This document shows positions 18,718 to 27,640 of a stretch of 64,000 bases of DNA, in pieces (the first letter of the stretch is position 1; each line of letters opens with the position of its first letter). The DNA is from Brumimicrobium glaciale (GTDB lineage: Bacteria > Bacteroidota > Bacteroidia > Flavobacteriales_D > Crocinitomicaceae), in contig NZ_SETE01000007.1 of the NCBI RefSeq assembly GCF_004152935.1, positions 62,001 through 126,000 of the forward strand, given 5' to 3'. The notes beneath the pieces were generated by a model. That model searched no databases. It saw only the letters and a program-made list of their open reading frames with translations, and was not told the DNA's origin. Made by a program: the position numbers and the translations under genes.

Positions 18718-20760
18718 ATGAGAAACCATTTTTTAATTTCATGTATATTTATCGGAGCGAATATTTTCTCATTTGCTCAAACAACTTGCGAAAAAGCATC
18801 TGATCTGATCGGCACTATTAATAAGTTCCATTACAACGCAAAACCAATTGATTCCTCATTTAGCGAGCTGTTTAGCGATATTCTTTTGGATAAATCAGAT
18901 GCTTATGGACTATTTCTCTCTTCAGAAAATGTTTCAACTATAAAAGGTATAAGTTACGCATTGGCCGACGATCTAAAAACAAATGAATGCACCTTTTATG
19001 AAGCGTTTTCCGGAATAATTCAAACAGCAATCACTGATTCAAAATCTTTTCTATTACAATTAGAAAATGAAAAATTCAAATTAATTGAAAACGATTCTAT
19101 AACTATCGACAAAGGAAAAATTTATGTTCAAAATTCTGAAATTAAATACCGTTGGCGGAAATGGTTACAATATTTAACTATCCGAACGATAGATGGAGAG
19201 GAGGTTTCTTCCGCAAAAATAGATTCGGTTTATAAAACTATACTTTCCCGAGAACAATGCAGATTGGACAGCTATTTTATAAATAATAGTCTTGATAAAA
19301 AGATTGGGGAGTGGTATTTGACTTCATTAGCAAACACCTTCGATCCGCACACCAACTACTTTTCTGTAGATGAAAAAGAAAGTTTTGATGGTAGTTTAAG
19401 TGATGAGAACCTTTCGTTTGGCTTTGAATTGGAAAGAAATGAAAGAGGTCAACTCAAAGTAGCTTCCATTGTTCCTGGAGGCGCTGCTTGGAATTCAAAT
19501 CAAATCAATGAGGGAATTATTTTGAATGCAGTTATCGTTAACAAAATTGAGAAAGACTTCAGTTGCATTGGTTATGGAGAAGCAATGAATTTCCTCAACA
19601 GCAGCGAAATAGAAAGCGCTAAGTTCGTTTTCGAAACTGAAACAGGTGTTTTAGATACCGTGAATCTGATTAAAACACCAATCACTGTTCAGGAAAATAT
19701 TGTCCAGAGTTTCATTTTAAAAGACTCCTCCAAAACCGTTGGATATATTTATTTACCTTCTTTTTATGCCAGCGAAAATGAATTTGGAATAAGCACAAAT
19801 GGATGTGCTGCCGATATTTCGAGAGAAATAATTAGATTGAAAAAAGAAGGAATAGAAGCATTAATCATCGATTTAAGAGGAAATGGCGGTGGTCACATGC
19901 TTGAAGCAATCAATTTAATTGGAATATTCATTGATTATGGAACTTTAGGAATTGTCGACAATGGCGATGAAAAACCATCCTTAATCAAGGACTTGAACCG
20001 CGGATTAATCTACGCTGGCCCGCTCACAGTAATGATTGATGAATTTAGTGCATCAGCTTCAGAATTTTTCGCAATTACTTTGCAAGATTACAACAGAGCA
20101 ATTATCGTTGGCTCAGTTTCTTATGGTAAATCCACTGCGCAATCGATACTTCCCATTAAAGCATATCGATATGAGTCACCAGAAGAAATGGATTTTGAAC
20201 CAAAGGATTATGTCAAGCTAACCGTTGGTTGTTTTTACCGTGTAAATGGTGATACTTACCAACGAAAAGGAGTAATTCCTGATATACTTTTTCCTTCGAT
20301 AATTGATGGGATAGCAACTGGAGAGAAAACTTCACCTTCTGCTATTTTAGCTGATCATATTGATAAAAAGACCTATTTCAAGACTCCTTATACTTTACAA
20401 AGAGAGGAAGTGAAACATAAATATGAGCTTCGAAATGTAAATAATCCCTATTTTAAACTGGTGAAGAATCTTTCCATGAGTTATTCTGAATATTGGAAAA
20501 CAAGTACTTATTCCATTGATATAAATTCAAATAATATAACAAATGATGCTTATTTAAATAGTCTAAAGGAATATTATTCATTTGAAAATAAAGCGTCATT
20601 CTCAGTCAATAATCCTTCCTATTTAGCTGGATATTCGAATCAACACGATAATGAAAAAGAAATTAATTTTTCCGTAATGGAAGACATAACGGAGGATCAA
20701 GAAATCATTGAGGCTTTCTTTGTTACCTTAGATTTAATAAACATAAAAAACGATAAATAA
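18718..20760 (+). CDS. S41-family C-terminal processing peptidase
   Basis: 680 residues from ATG 18718, which begins a signal peptide (MRNHFLISCIFIGANIFSFA). A PDZ-like segment (LKVASIVPGGAAWNSNQINE) sits near residues 250-270, followed by the S41 core: GYIYLPSFY, ALIIDLRGNGGG, then the catalytic Ser in DEFSASASEFFA and the general-base Lys in SYGKSTAQ. The overall order matches periplasmic tail-specific proteases (CtpA/Prc), which cut at protein C-termini. The next gene starts on the last base of this one, so the protease and the secreted helical protein that follows are probably made together. Confidence 0.85.
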   Translation: MRNHFLISCIFIGANIFSFAQTTCEKASDLIGTINKFHYNAKPIDSSFSELFSDILLDKSDAYGLFLSSENVSTIKGISYALADDLKTNECTFYEAFSGIIQTAITDSKSFLLQLENEKFKLIENDSITIDKGKIYVQNSEIKYRWRKWLQYLTIRTIDGEEVSSAKIDSVYKTILSREQCRLDSYFINNSLDKKIGEWYLTSLANTFDPHTNYFSVDEKESFDGSLSDENLSFGFELERNERGQLKVASIVPGGAAWNSNQINEGIILNAVIVNKIEKDFSCIGYGEAMNFLNSSEIESAKFVFETETGVLDTVNLIKTPITVQENIVQSFILKDSSKTVGYIYLPSFYASENEFGISTNGCAADISREIIRLKKEGIEALIIDLRGNGGGHMLEAINLIGIFIDYGTLGIVDNGDEKPSLIKDLNRGLIYAGPLTVMIDEFSASASEFFAITLQDYNRAIIVGSVSYGKSTAQSILPIKAYRYESPEEMDFEPKDYVKLTVGCFYRVNGDTYQRKGVIPDILFPSIIDGIATGEKTSPSAILADHIDKKTYFKTPYTLQREEVKHKYELRNVNNPYFKLVKNLSMSYSEYWKTSTYSIDINSNNITNDAYLNSLKEYYSFENKASFSVNNPSYLAGYSNQHDNEKEINFSVMEDITEDQEIIEAFFVTLDLINIKNDK

Positions 20761-21788
20761 TGGTCAATTTTAAAAGTACAATACTCGTTCTAACCTTAGT
20801 TTTTGGAATGTCAAATTTAAGTTTTTCACAAGCAAGTGTAGAACACATGAACGAATTAAGTACGTCATTTGCAGAATTAAAAAATGATACTTGGAAGTAT
20901 TTGAGAACAATTACAAAAGGGAAAAGTGCAAGAAAGTCTGAAAATAAACGAATTCAATTAATTGAGCAATATGCAACCCAAATTTCGGTTGTGGAAGCAA
21001 TGAAACCGCATGAAGGCGATGCTAGTTTAAAAGAAGCGACTTTAAAATATTTGAATTTATCTGAATCTGTTCTGCGTGAAGATTATGAAAACATTGTAGA
21101 TATGGAAGCCGTTGCGGAAGAATCTTACGACGCAATGGAGGCTTATATTTTGGCCAATAAAAGAGCAAATGAAAAATTAACGAATGCTTTTGAGGAACTC
21201 AAAGAAGTTGAAAAAGCTTATGCTGCTAACAACAATATCACTTTAACAGAGTCTGAAAAAGACCGTAAATCTCAAAAAATAGAGCAAGCTGCTGACATGT
21301 TAAACTACTACAATAAGGTATATTTAATATTCTTTAAAGTTTATAAACAAGAAGCTTATGCCCTAGTCGCTCAACAAACGGAAGACATAGCTGCTTTTGA
21401 ACAAAATGTTAACGCGTTGTCTATTGAAGCAGATGAAGCTTTAGCAAAACTGGACACGATGAGCGCTTATAACGGTGACAAAGAAATAATTGCAGCAGCA
21501 AAAAAAGCCATTGAATTTTATAAAAATGAAGCCGAAAAGGAATTTCCGAAAATTTCAGATTTCTACATCAAGAAAGACAATTTTGAAAAAGCAAATGAAA
21601 TAATGGAGGCTAAAAAGAAGAAAGACCGCACGCAAGAAGATGTAGATAAATTCAATAAAGCTGTCAATGAATACAACGAAGCAGCAAATTCAATTAATCA
21701 AACCAATGAAGATTTGAATAAAGCCAGATCAAAAATGTTGGATGAATGGAATAAATCTGTAGAAGCTTTTTACAAAGTTCATTCTTAA
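20760..21788 (+). CDS. Secreted helical protein (LIC11966-like)
   Basis: 342 residues with a signal peptide (about 1-24, ending LSFSQ) and an almost entirely helical, Glu/Lys/Ala-rich mature part with coiled-coil character, for example VDKFNKAVNEYNEAANSINQ. It resembles proteins annotated as LIC11966 family surface protein; I give that from memory. Its ATG overlaps the stop of the S41 protease gene by one base, so the two are translationally coupled; the protein could be an adaptor or a substrate of the protease. Confidence 0.6.
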   Translation: MVNFKSTILVLTLVFGMSNLSFSQASVEHMNELSTSFAELKNDTWKYLRTITKGKSARKSENKRIQLIEQYATQISVVEAMKPHEGDASLKEATLKYLNLSESVLREDYENIVDMEAVAEESYDAMEAYILANKRANEKLTNAFEELKEVEKAYAANNNITLTESEKDRKSQKIEQAADMLNYYNKVYLIFFKVYKQEAYALVAQQTEDIAAFEQNVNALSIEADEALAKLDTMSAYNGDKEIIAAAKKAIEFYKNEAEKEFPKISDFYIKKDNFEKANEIMEAKKKKDRTQEDVDKFNKAVNEYNEAANSINQTNEDLNKARSKMLDEWNKSVEAFYKVHS

Positions 21789-21796
21789 GAATCTAA

Positions 21797-22438
21797 ATGA
21801 AAATCTTTGCAATTAGCGGACTTGGAGTAGATAAAAGAGTTTTTCAATATTTAAAAATTGATCACGAATTAATTCATGTAGAATGGATTAAGCCTAAAAA
21901 TAAGGAATCTATTATTGACTACTCTAAAAGACTAATTATCGATTACAATATTGAAAATGAAGAAGAATATGGGTTTTTAGGAGTTAGTTTTGGTGGTTTA
22001 GTTGCCATAGAAATTAGCAAATTAACCAAGCCGAAATTCACCATCTTAATTTCATCTGTTGAAATACGCCAAGATTTAAGCGGGCTTTTCAAACTCGCAG
22101 GAAGGTCAAAACTGATTGAATTAATTCCTGAAAAACTATTCAAACCACCAAAGGCAATTGTTCAATATTTATTTGGAACAGACAGAAGAGAATTGGTTTA
22201 CGCAATTTTAGATGATACAGAAGAATATTTTGTGAAATGGGCAGTTAGAGAACTCATCAATTGGCAAAATGAAACAAGATTATCCAATCTGATTAAAATT
22301 GGTGGTTCAAATGACAAGTTGCTCCAACAGAAAGGAGAAAATACAATATTCATTGAAAATGGAGCACATTTTATGATAGTTGATAAAGCGGAAGAGATTA
22401 GTGAGGTTATAAATTTGGAGTTGAGGGGGTTTGGGTGA
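21797..22438 (+). CDS. Alpha/beta hydrolase
   Basis: 213 residues, no signal peptide. The nucleophile elbow is GVSFGG (Ser at about 59). ILISSVEIRQDL follows the elbow; a late His in GAHFMIVDKAEE (about residue 194) would complete the triad, with an Asp candidate in IGGSNDKLL. This is the short cytoplasmic hydrolase type often named alpha/beta hydrolase. It begins nine bases after the secreted helical protein, so it may be the third gene of the S41 operon. Substrate unknown. Confidence 0.75.
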   Translation: MKIFAISGLGVDKRVFQYLKIDHELIHVEWIKPKNKESIIDYSKRLIIDYNIENEEEYGFLGVSFGGLVAIEISKLTKPKFTILISSVEIRQDLSGLFKLAGRSKLIELIPEKLFKPPKAIVQYLFGTDRRELVYAILDDTEEYFVKWAVRELINWQNETRLSNLIKIGGSNDKLLQQKGENTIFIENGAHFMIVDKAEEISEVINLELRGFG

Positions 22439-22571
22439 TATTGGTGAATAATAATATAGTTTACAGTATCGTATTTATTAATTATTCATAATAAGAATAC
22501 TAAATTAGTTCTCTACTCTAATATAACACTAGAAAGTAAAAGGATATTTTAAAAATTAAACAACTTCAAAA

Positions 22572-23633
22572 GTGTCAGCTATCACAGAATTAGAATTAAA
22601 TGAATTGATCAAAAAATATAAGGAAGATTCTACCAACCTTGATTTGATAAATGAAATTGCTATTGGATACTTTGAAAATCACGAAATGAAAAATGGCGAT
22701 GAAGATTTAGAGTTTTTTGAGTTAGCTTATAAATTAAAAAGAACTATAAAATCAACTCACAACTATGCATGGTTTTTATATTTTGAATGGTCTGAAATTG
22801 AGTGGAGAGTTAATGAAGATAATGCTATAGAAAAAGCAATATTAATTCAAAAAGAGTGCTTAGAATTCAAACCTAAATCTTATTTACCTTACTATCAATA
22901 TGGTTATATGCTTCTTGATCAAAAAAGATATGAAGATGCAATACCTTTTCTTATTGAAGCACTTGCTATTAAAAAAGATATTCGAATAATTAATAATCTT
23001 GGGTTTTGCTATTTCAATTCAGAAAATTACGAAACAGCCAAAATATATTTTGAAGAGGTAGTTAAAATTCAAGATGTTGATAATTTGAATCTTTACAACT
23101 TAGCGCTAACATACTTTCATTTAGATGATTTATTAGGTGTCAAAAGAATTGCAGAAAAATTAAAAGATAAAATTAAGCCAAGCGATGATATTGAGTTTAA
23201 TTTCGGAGAAATAGTTGCTGTGTATGAAATAGGCTTTTTATATTTCCTTATTGGAGAATATGAGTCAGCAATTGAATGCCTTTTAAAACAGGATATAAGG
23301 GAATTCGATTTATTCGATTTTATAGAATTATCGTATTCGCTTTATCTGATTGACAGAGTAAAATGGAATCTTTTGATAAAAAATCTTGTTGATGAAAAAA
23401 TGGTTTTGCTAAAAGAGATTGAAAGTGGTCATGAAGATTGGGACGAATATTCTGTTGAAGAAAAAAAAGAAAGAATACAAGATCTTAAAGAAGAAATTCT
23501 AATTGGTGAGGAAGCGCTTATTGATAAATTCAATTTACCAATTCCAAATCTAAAAGATCACATAATTCCTGAATATGCTGGATGTCTACTTTTTGATTGT
23601 AAGCGTCACGGAAATATTAAGAATGACCAATAA
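22572..23633 (+). CDS. TPR-repeat protein
   Basis: 353 residues, started at GTG 22572. Tetratricopeptide-like units are visible: YLPYYQYGYMLLDQKRYEDA at about 102-121, IRIINNLGFCYFNSENYETA at about 137-156, and LNLYNLALTYFHLDDL. No signal peptide, so it is probably a cytoplasmic scaffold. The C-terminus (LPIPNLKDHIIPEYAGCLLF) is not TPR. The next small gene follows 17 bp later and is probably co-expressed. Confidence 0.7.
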   Translation: MSAITELELNELIKKYKEDSTNLDLINEIAIGYFENHEMKNGDEDLEFFELAYKLKRTIKSTHNYAWFLYFEWSEIEWRVNEDNAIEKAILIQKECLEFKPKSYLPYYQYGYMLLDQKRYEDAIPFLIEALAIKKDIRIINNLGFCYFNSENYETAKIYFEEVVKIQDVDNLNLYNLALTYFHLDDLLGVKRIAEKLKDKIKPSDDIEFNFGEIVAVYEIGFLYFLIGEYESAIECLLKQDIREFDLFDFIELSYSLYLIDRVKWNLLIKNLVDEKMVLLKEIESGHEDWDEYSVEEKKERIQDLKEEILIGEEALIDKFNLPIPNLKDHIIPEYAGCLLFDCKRHGNIKNDQ

Positions 23634-23650
23634 TTAAAAATTCGAAAACA

Positions 23651-24082
23651 ATGGAAATCAAACCAAGAATAGGATTCGACAATATTAAATTCGGAATGTA
23701 CCGCAAAGAGATTATCGAAATTTTAGGAGAACCAGATCAAATCATTGAAGATGCTTATGACGACGGTGAATACATTCTAATCTGGAACAAACTGAAAATC
23801 AGCTTAACTTTTCAATCTAATGATAGATTTACTTTCTATTCCAGCAAAAATCGAGACTTAAAATTCAATGGAAAAACCTTTATGGATTTAGAAATTGAAA
23901 AAGCAAAAAGTAAGGTTTTTGGAGAATTAAAAGCCGATTGGGTTATTGAAGATTATGAAACGTTCAAAACTCATTTCTATGAAGATATCTGGCTCACTCT
24001 GCACTGTGAATATGGAAATGTGAGTAATTTTGAATTAGGAGTTCCGTTCAAGAATGAAACAGAATTTGATTTTCCGGAGTAA
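23651..24082 (+). CDS. Small cytoplasmic protein, SmpA/BamE-like N-terminus
   Basis: 143 residues, no signal peptide. The start IGFDNIKFGMYRKEIIEILG-EPD has the FGM-x-R-x-E-V-x-x-x-L-G-x-P pattern common to small BLIP/SmpA-like folds. The rest is beta-rich and acidic. The genomic pairing with a TPR protein 17 bp upstream is the only context. I assign no function. Confidence 0.55.
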   Translation: MEIKPRIGFDNIKFGMYRKEIIEILGEPDQIIEDAYDDGEYILIWNKLKISLTFQSNDRFTFYSSKNRDLKFNGKTFMDLEIEKAKSKVFGELKADWVIEDYETFKTHFYEDIWLTLHCEYGNVSNFELGVPFKNETEFDFPE

Positions 24083-24188
24083 GAGGAAAATAATACCTTT
24101 TTAATATTTGAAGTTTAATTGGTTTGTATTGAACCAAAATCAATTCAAGCCGTACAACTGGTTATTGTTCAATAAAACTTAAAAAGGT

Positions 24189-24596
24189 ATGATAAAGTAT
24201 ATCGCTTTTACAATTGTTTTCATATTCACAGCAATCATTTGCAACGCTCAAAACAATGAATTAGACGACAGTCCATTCACCTGCTTTGCTAGAAAATCTA
24301 TATTCAACTATTATTATTTAGATTCAAACATTGGCAAATGGATAGAACATGAAAACGATACTGTAATTTCTACCAGATATATTAAAGGTTCATTACGTGA
24401 TTTACCTAATCCTGAAAATATGGGTTTAAAGGTTATCGAAGATACTCTAGTATTCGATTTTGGACGAAATTATGACCCAAATATTCAAGGAGAAACGGGA
24501 AGCGCTGCAATTTATATTGATTTCGTATTGAATAAACATCTGTACCCAAACTATGAGAAATTAATTAATAAATTCGAATTTGAAGGGCCTAAATAA
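24189..24596 (+). CDS. Small secreted protein
   Basis: 135 residues with a signal peptide (about 1-21, ending CNAQ). The mature part contains one Cys and many acidic and aromatic residues; no family recognised. Confidence 0.5.
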   Translation: MIKYIAFTIVFIFTAIICNAQNNELDDSPFTCFARKSIFNYYYLDSNIGKWIEHENDTVISTRYIKGSLRDLPNPENMGLKVIEDTLVFDFGRNYDPNIQGETGSAAIYIDFVLNKHLYPNYEKLINKFEFEGPK

Positions 24597-24645
24597 TAGA
24601 TTAACACAAGAGGAACTAATATCTTATTTATGAATCATTAGAGTC

Positions 24646-24789
24646 ATGAAGATTAAAATTCTATCTTTTCTTTTTACTTTCCTATCTATTAGTTTGAATG
24701 GATATTCTAAGATAGTAAATAAGATTGAATGTATCAGCAACAACTCCTATAGCACTTTGGACTATTTATATTTCGGAAAAGTAGAATAG
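24646..24789 (+). CDS. Short peptide with signal sequence
   Basis: A 47-codon frame starting ATG 24646: MKIKILSFLFTFLSISLNGY is a good signal peptide, leaving about 25 residues with one Cys before the TAG. It may be the truncated start of a decayed secreted protein, because the next about 100 bp have no open frame continuing it. It is too short to judge with certainty. Confidence 0.35.
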   Translation: MKIKILSFLFTFLSISLNGYSKIVNKIECISNNSYSTLDYLYFGKVE

Positions 24790-24892
24790 AATCAATTTTG
24801 GACAACAATTCTAGAACATTTAATTAATGAAAACTGTTTGATTTTATTAAATTCGTTAAATAATAAAACCTTCATTTATACAATCATTCAAC

Positions 24893-25399
24893 ATGAAAAA
24901 TAAGATTCAAGATTTAGTCAACAGATTAGAATTAGAAAAACATCCAGAAGGTGGTTATTTCAAAGAAACACACCGAAGCACTGGAGAAATAACTGAAGAT
25001 AATTTAGGTCCTGACTATAAAGGAAGTAGAAACTATTCCACATCTATTTATTTCTTATTGATATCAGACAATTTTTCAGCTTTTCACAGAATAAAACAAG
25101 ACGAAATCTGGCATTTTTATGACGGCTCCCCTATTCGACTGCATGTTATAACGAAAGAAGGAATTTATAAAGAATACATCATTGGACGAGATTTTGAAAA
25201 AGGTCAACTGCCCCAGCGCATCGTAAATGGCGGTGATTGGTTCGCTTCAGAAGTTATGGACGATAATTCTTATTCTTTGGCAGGCTGCACGGTTTCTCCA
25301 GGATTTAGTTTTGAAGATTTTGAAATGAAGTCAAAAAACGAATTGGTTGAATTATTCCCTGAACATGAAGAAGTTATTGGGAGATTGACAAGGTATTAA
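24893..25399 (+). CDS. DUF985 cupin-fold protein
   Basis: 168 residues. The family signature is clear: LELEKHPEGGYFKETHRS at about 12-29, SIYFLLISDNFSAFHRIKQD at about 50-69, EIWHFYDGSPIRLHVI at about 70-85, and AGCTVSPGFSFEDFE near 144. DUF985 proteins are single-domain RmlC-like cupins; some act as sugar-nucleotide or small-molecule epimerase-like enzymes, most are uncharacterised. The His residues in FHRIKQDEIWHF could bind a metal. Confidence 0.85.
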   Translation: MKNKIQDLVNRLELEKHPEGGYFKETHRSTGEITEDNLGPDYKGSRNYSTSIYFLLISDNFSAFHRIKQDEIWHFYDGSPIRLHVITKEGIYKEYIIGRDFEKGQLPQRIVNGGDWFASEVMDDNSYSLAGCTVSPGFSFEDFEMKSKNELVELFPEHEEVIGRLTRY

Positions 25400-25536
25400 G
25401 AAGCTTTAATTTAAACAATTGTATCATGTCAATCAATGATTTCAGCAATAGACCTCAAAACGAACAAAATATTATTTGGGGAGAAGCTGAAGAAATATTT
25501 TGAAAGCAGAAACTAGGCAACAATAAATTCTAAAAT

Positions 25537-26691
25537 ATGAAAAAATCAATACTATTCATCTTAGTTTTACTCTTGGTCACTTCCTCCATTTTTGCTCAAA
25601 ATTATGAGCGTTACAAAAATTTGCTGGACACTACAATTACATCCGAAAATCTTAGTTTTGACAAAAATATTACCGTAACAGTTCCATTCGAGTGGCAAAA
25701 GGAACTAAAGCGTGATTTTCCTCTGATCATTATTTTCGATAGTCAAAATGAAAGAAGTCATAACTATATTCTAAATACTATTGACTATTTGACGAGCAAT
25801 GAGCAAATGCCATCTTCAATTATAATCAGTGTAGCATCTGAACAGCAATATCGGTATATTGAAACTTTGCATGAAATATCAAATGAAAAAGGACTTGCTG
25901 CAGAAAACGAAAAGTTCATTTTTGATGAATTAATTCCACTTGCTGAAAGTCAATTTAATGCTTCAAAATTTAGAATGTTAATTGGCCATTCTAGATATGG
26001 TTACTTTACAACTTCCCTCCTTTTCTCTAGAATAAATGAGTTAAATGCAATAATTTCATTAAGTCCATTTTTCACACAAAAAAACGTGGAACTAAACGAT
26101 TCTATTCAAAAACTAAAGAATTATAAAACGCAATCAACAAAATATTATCGTTTTGGAATAGGTAACGATTACCCAGAAGATTTCTACAAAATGGATTCTG
26201 TACTTCAAACGCTAAACAATTCTTCAATTAACTCAAAAGGAACACTATTTAAAGAAGCAGACCACAATGTAACTCCAGGATTAACTATTGCACCTGCTTT
26301 ATACGAGATTTTTGAAAGTTGGGCTCATACGCAAGGAAAATATATGTCCAATGATTTCAACGAATTAAATAAGTTTTCCATATTCGAAAATGAGATCAAA
26401 GAAAATTACGGAAGCAAAATAGAATTCTCATTGGGTGCATTAAACGGAAAAGGTTGGTATTTCTATAACGAAGGACAATTTGATAAAGCCATTGAAGCCT
26501 GGAAATTACTAATAGAATCGTACCCAAATTGCTCAGAAGCTCATTTATATATTTTAGATGTTCAAATTCAATTAAAACAAAATTATGCTAAAACAATTGA
26601 AAATTTCGAGGAGTCATTGGCAAATTCAAAGCTCTATTCTGAAAATGAGAAACTAGAATTATTGAAGGAATTAGAGGATTTAACGAAATAG
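25537..26691 (+). CDS. Secreted esterase-D-type hydrolase with C-terminal TPR
   Basis: 384 residues with a signal peptide (about 1-21, ending IFAQ). Residues 30-265 look like the putative esterase family (ferri-siderophore esterase/esterase D): FPLIIIFDSQN, IIISVAS, nucleophile elbow GHSRYGYFT (Ser at about 151) and ADHNVTP with the catalytic His. The C-terminal about 80 residues form a TPR-like unit (GWYFYNEGQFDKAIEAWKLL), a combination seen in Bacteroidota homologues. Substrate unknown; a siderophore or carbohydrate ester are possible. Confidence 0.8.
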   Translation: MKKSILFILVLLLVTSSIFAQNYERYKNLLDTTITSENLSFDKNITVTVPFEWQKELKRDFPLIIIFDSQNERSHNYILNTIDYLTSNEQMPSSIIISVASEQQYRYIETLHEISNEKGLAAENEKFIFDELIPLAESQFNASKFRMLIGHSRYGYFTTSLLFSRINELNAIISLSPFFTQKNVELNDSIQKLKNYKTQSTKYYRFGIGNDYPEDFYKMDSVLQTLNNSSINSKGTLFKEADHNVTPGLTIAPALYEIFESWAHTQGKYMSNDFNELNKFSIFENEIKENYGSKIEFSLGALNGKGWYFYNEGQFDKAIEAWKLLIESYPNCSEAHLYILDVQIQLKQNYAKTIENFEESLANSKLYSENEKLELLKELEDLTK

Positions 26692-27244
26692 AGAATATCA
26701 GCTTAATACAGTACCTTTCACTTACTTATTGATGCCAAATATGTTAATTAAAAGATACTATTTATCCCGTTAAAATCATCAACATTACAACAGAAAATAT
26801 ATTCAAGACTTTGAAACTATCATTTAGCGTTCAGCACATTAATATAAAAGTCTAGAAAGGATTTTAAAAAACAAAAACTCTAAAGTGAAAGATTATCAAG
26901 AAACCTATTAATTTCGTTTACTTTATTCTCCCCCTATCTTGAACCGCTTTTTCTGACTATTTACATTTGGTTTTCCTTGTTATTTAAACGACATTTTCAA
27001 AGCTAATAAACACTTGCTATAGTCTTGCATACATGATTTTTCAAACCTTCATTCGCGCAATTTGAATTATGGGATCAGTGAGCTCATAATTCAAATAAAA
27101 ATTTATAAAATTCGATTTTATTCATTACAAATCGAAAAAAATTACATAACTTATTAATAGTAAATGAGTTTTCTTATTCTTTCAAATTTGGAAATACTCT
27201 CATTTTACTGTATAAAAAACTTAAAAACCATAAATCAAATCATT
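26692..27244. other. Intergenic region upstream of the nuclease cassette
   Basis: About 550 bp without a supportable gene. Its right part carries the palindrome at 27060-27096. An in-frame extension of the next gene (from 27164) exists but lacks coding character. Confidence 0.45.
27060..27096. repeat. Palindrome upstream of the DUF1016 nuclease cassette
   Basis: Arms of 12 bp, ATTTGAATTATG and CATAATTCAAAT, flank a quasi-symmetric centre with TCAGTGA. The central core resembles the GGGGACAGTGACCCC core of the palindrome at 28790-28826 and the segment GGGGTCACTGACC inside the nuclease gene at 27936-27948. Confidence 0.7.
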
Positions 27245-27640
27245 ATGAAAAATCTAAATCAAGAGATTGGAAATTTAACCAATCAAGAATTAAAGTCAAA
27301 TGAAAACAAGTTTGAACAAGCCGTAATTGTTTACTTCAAAGAAATAAAAGTCATTGATGAAGTTCATGAACTAAAAGACATTTTAGAAGCAATAATTCTG
27401 AAGAATAAATTGGGTTTCTATGACGGTCAGGAAACTGCTTGCGATAATTCGGAAGGATCAATCTATATGTATGGGTCCCATGCAACAAAATTATTCGAGG
27501 CGATAAGACCAACCTTAGAAAAGACAGCTTTTATGGATGGTGCTATTGCTAATTTGATATTTGGGCCACTCAAAGAGGGGGTAAAACAGACATTAGTTAA
27601 AATCAGAACTAATAATCTTAAATTAAATCCAGAAAAATGA
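27245..27640 (+). CDS. Small protein coupled to DUF1016 nuclease
   Basis: 131 residues from ATG 27245 (MKNLNQEIGNLTNQELKSNE). The C-terminal half has a distinctive pattern, GFYDGQETACDNSEGSIYMY then GSHATKLFEAIRPTLEKTAF and IFGPL, shared with the protein at 52169-52555 in this window. I cannot name the family. It overlaps the nuclease start by ATGA (27637-27640), so the two are made in fixed ratio; an antitoxin, immunity or accessory role is conceivable but only by position. The paralogue at 52 kb has no nuclease next to it, which argues for a more general function. Confidence 0.65.
   Translation: MKNLNQEIGNLTNQELKSNENKFEQAVIVYFKEIKVIDEVHELKDILEAIILKNKLGFYDGQETACDNSEGSIYMYGSHATKLFEAIRPTLEKTAFMDGAIANLIFGPLKEGVKQTLVKIRTNNLKLNPEK

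Noticed and set aside
25426-25503. 25-codon frame after the cupin gene
   Set aside because: Too short, no signal or family; may be a fragment but cannot be supported.
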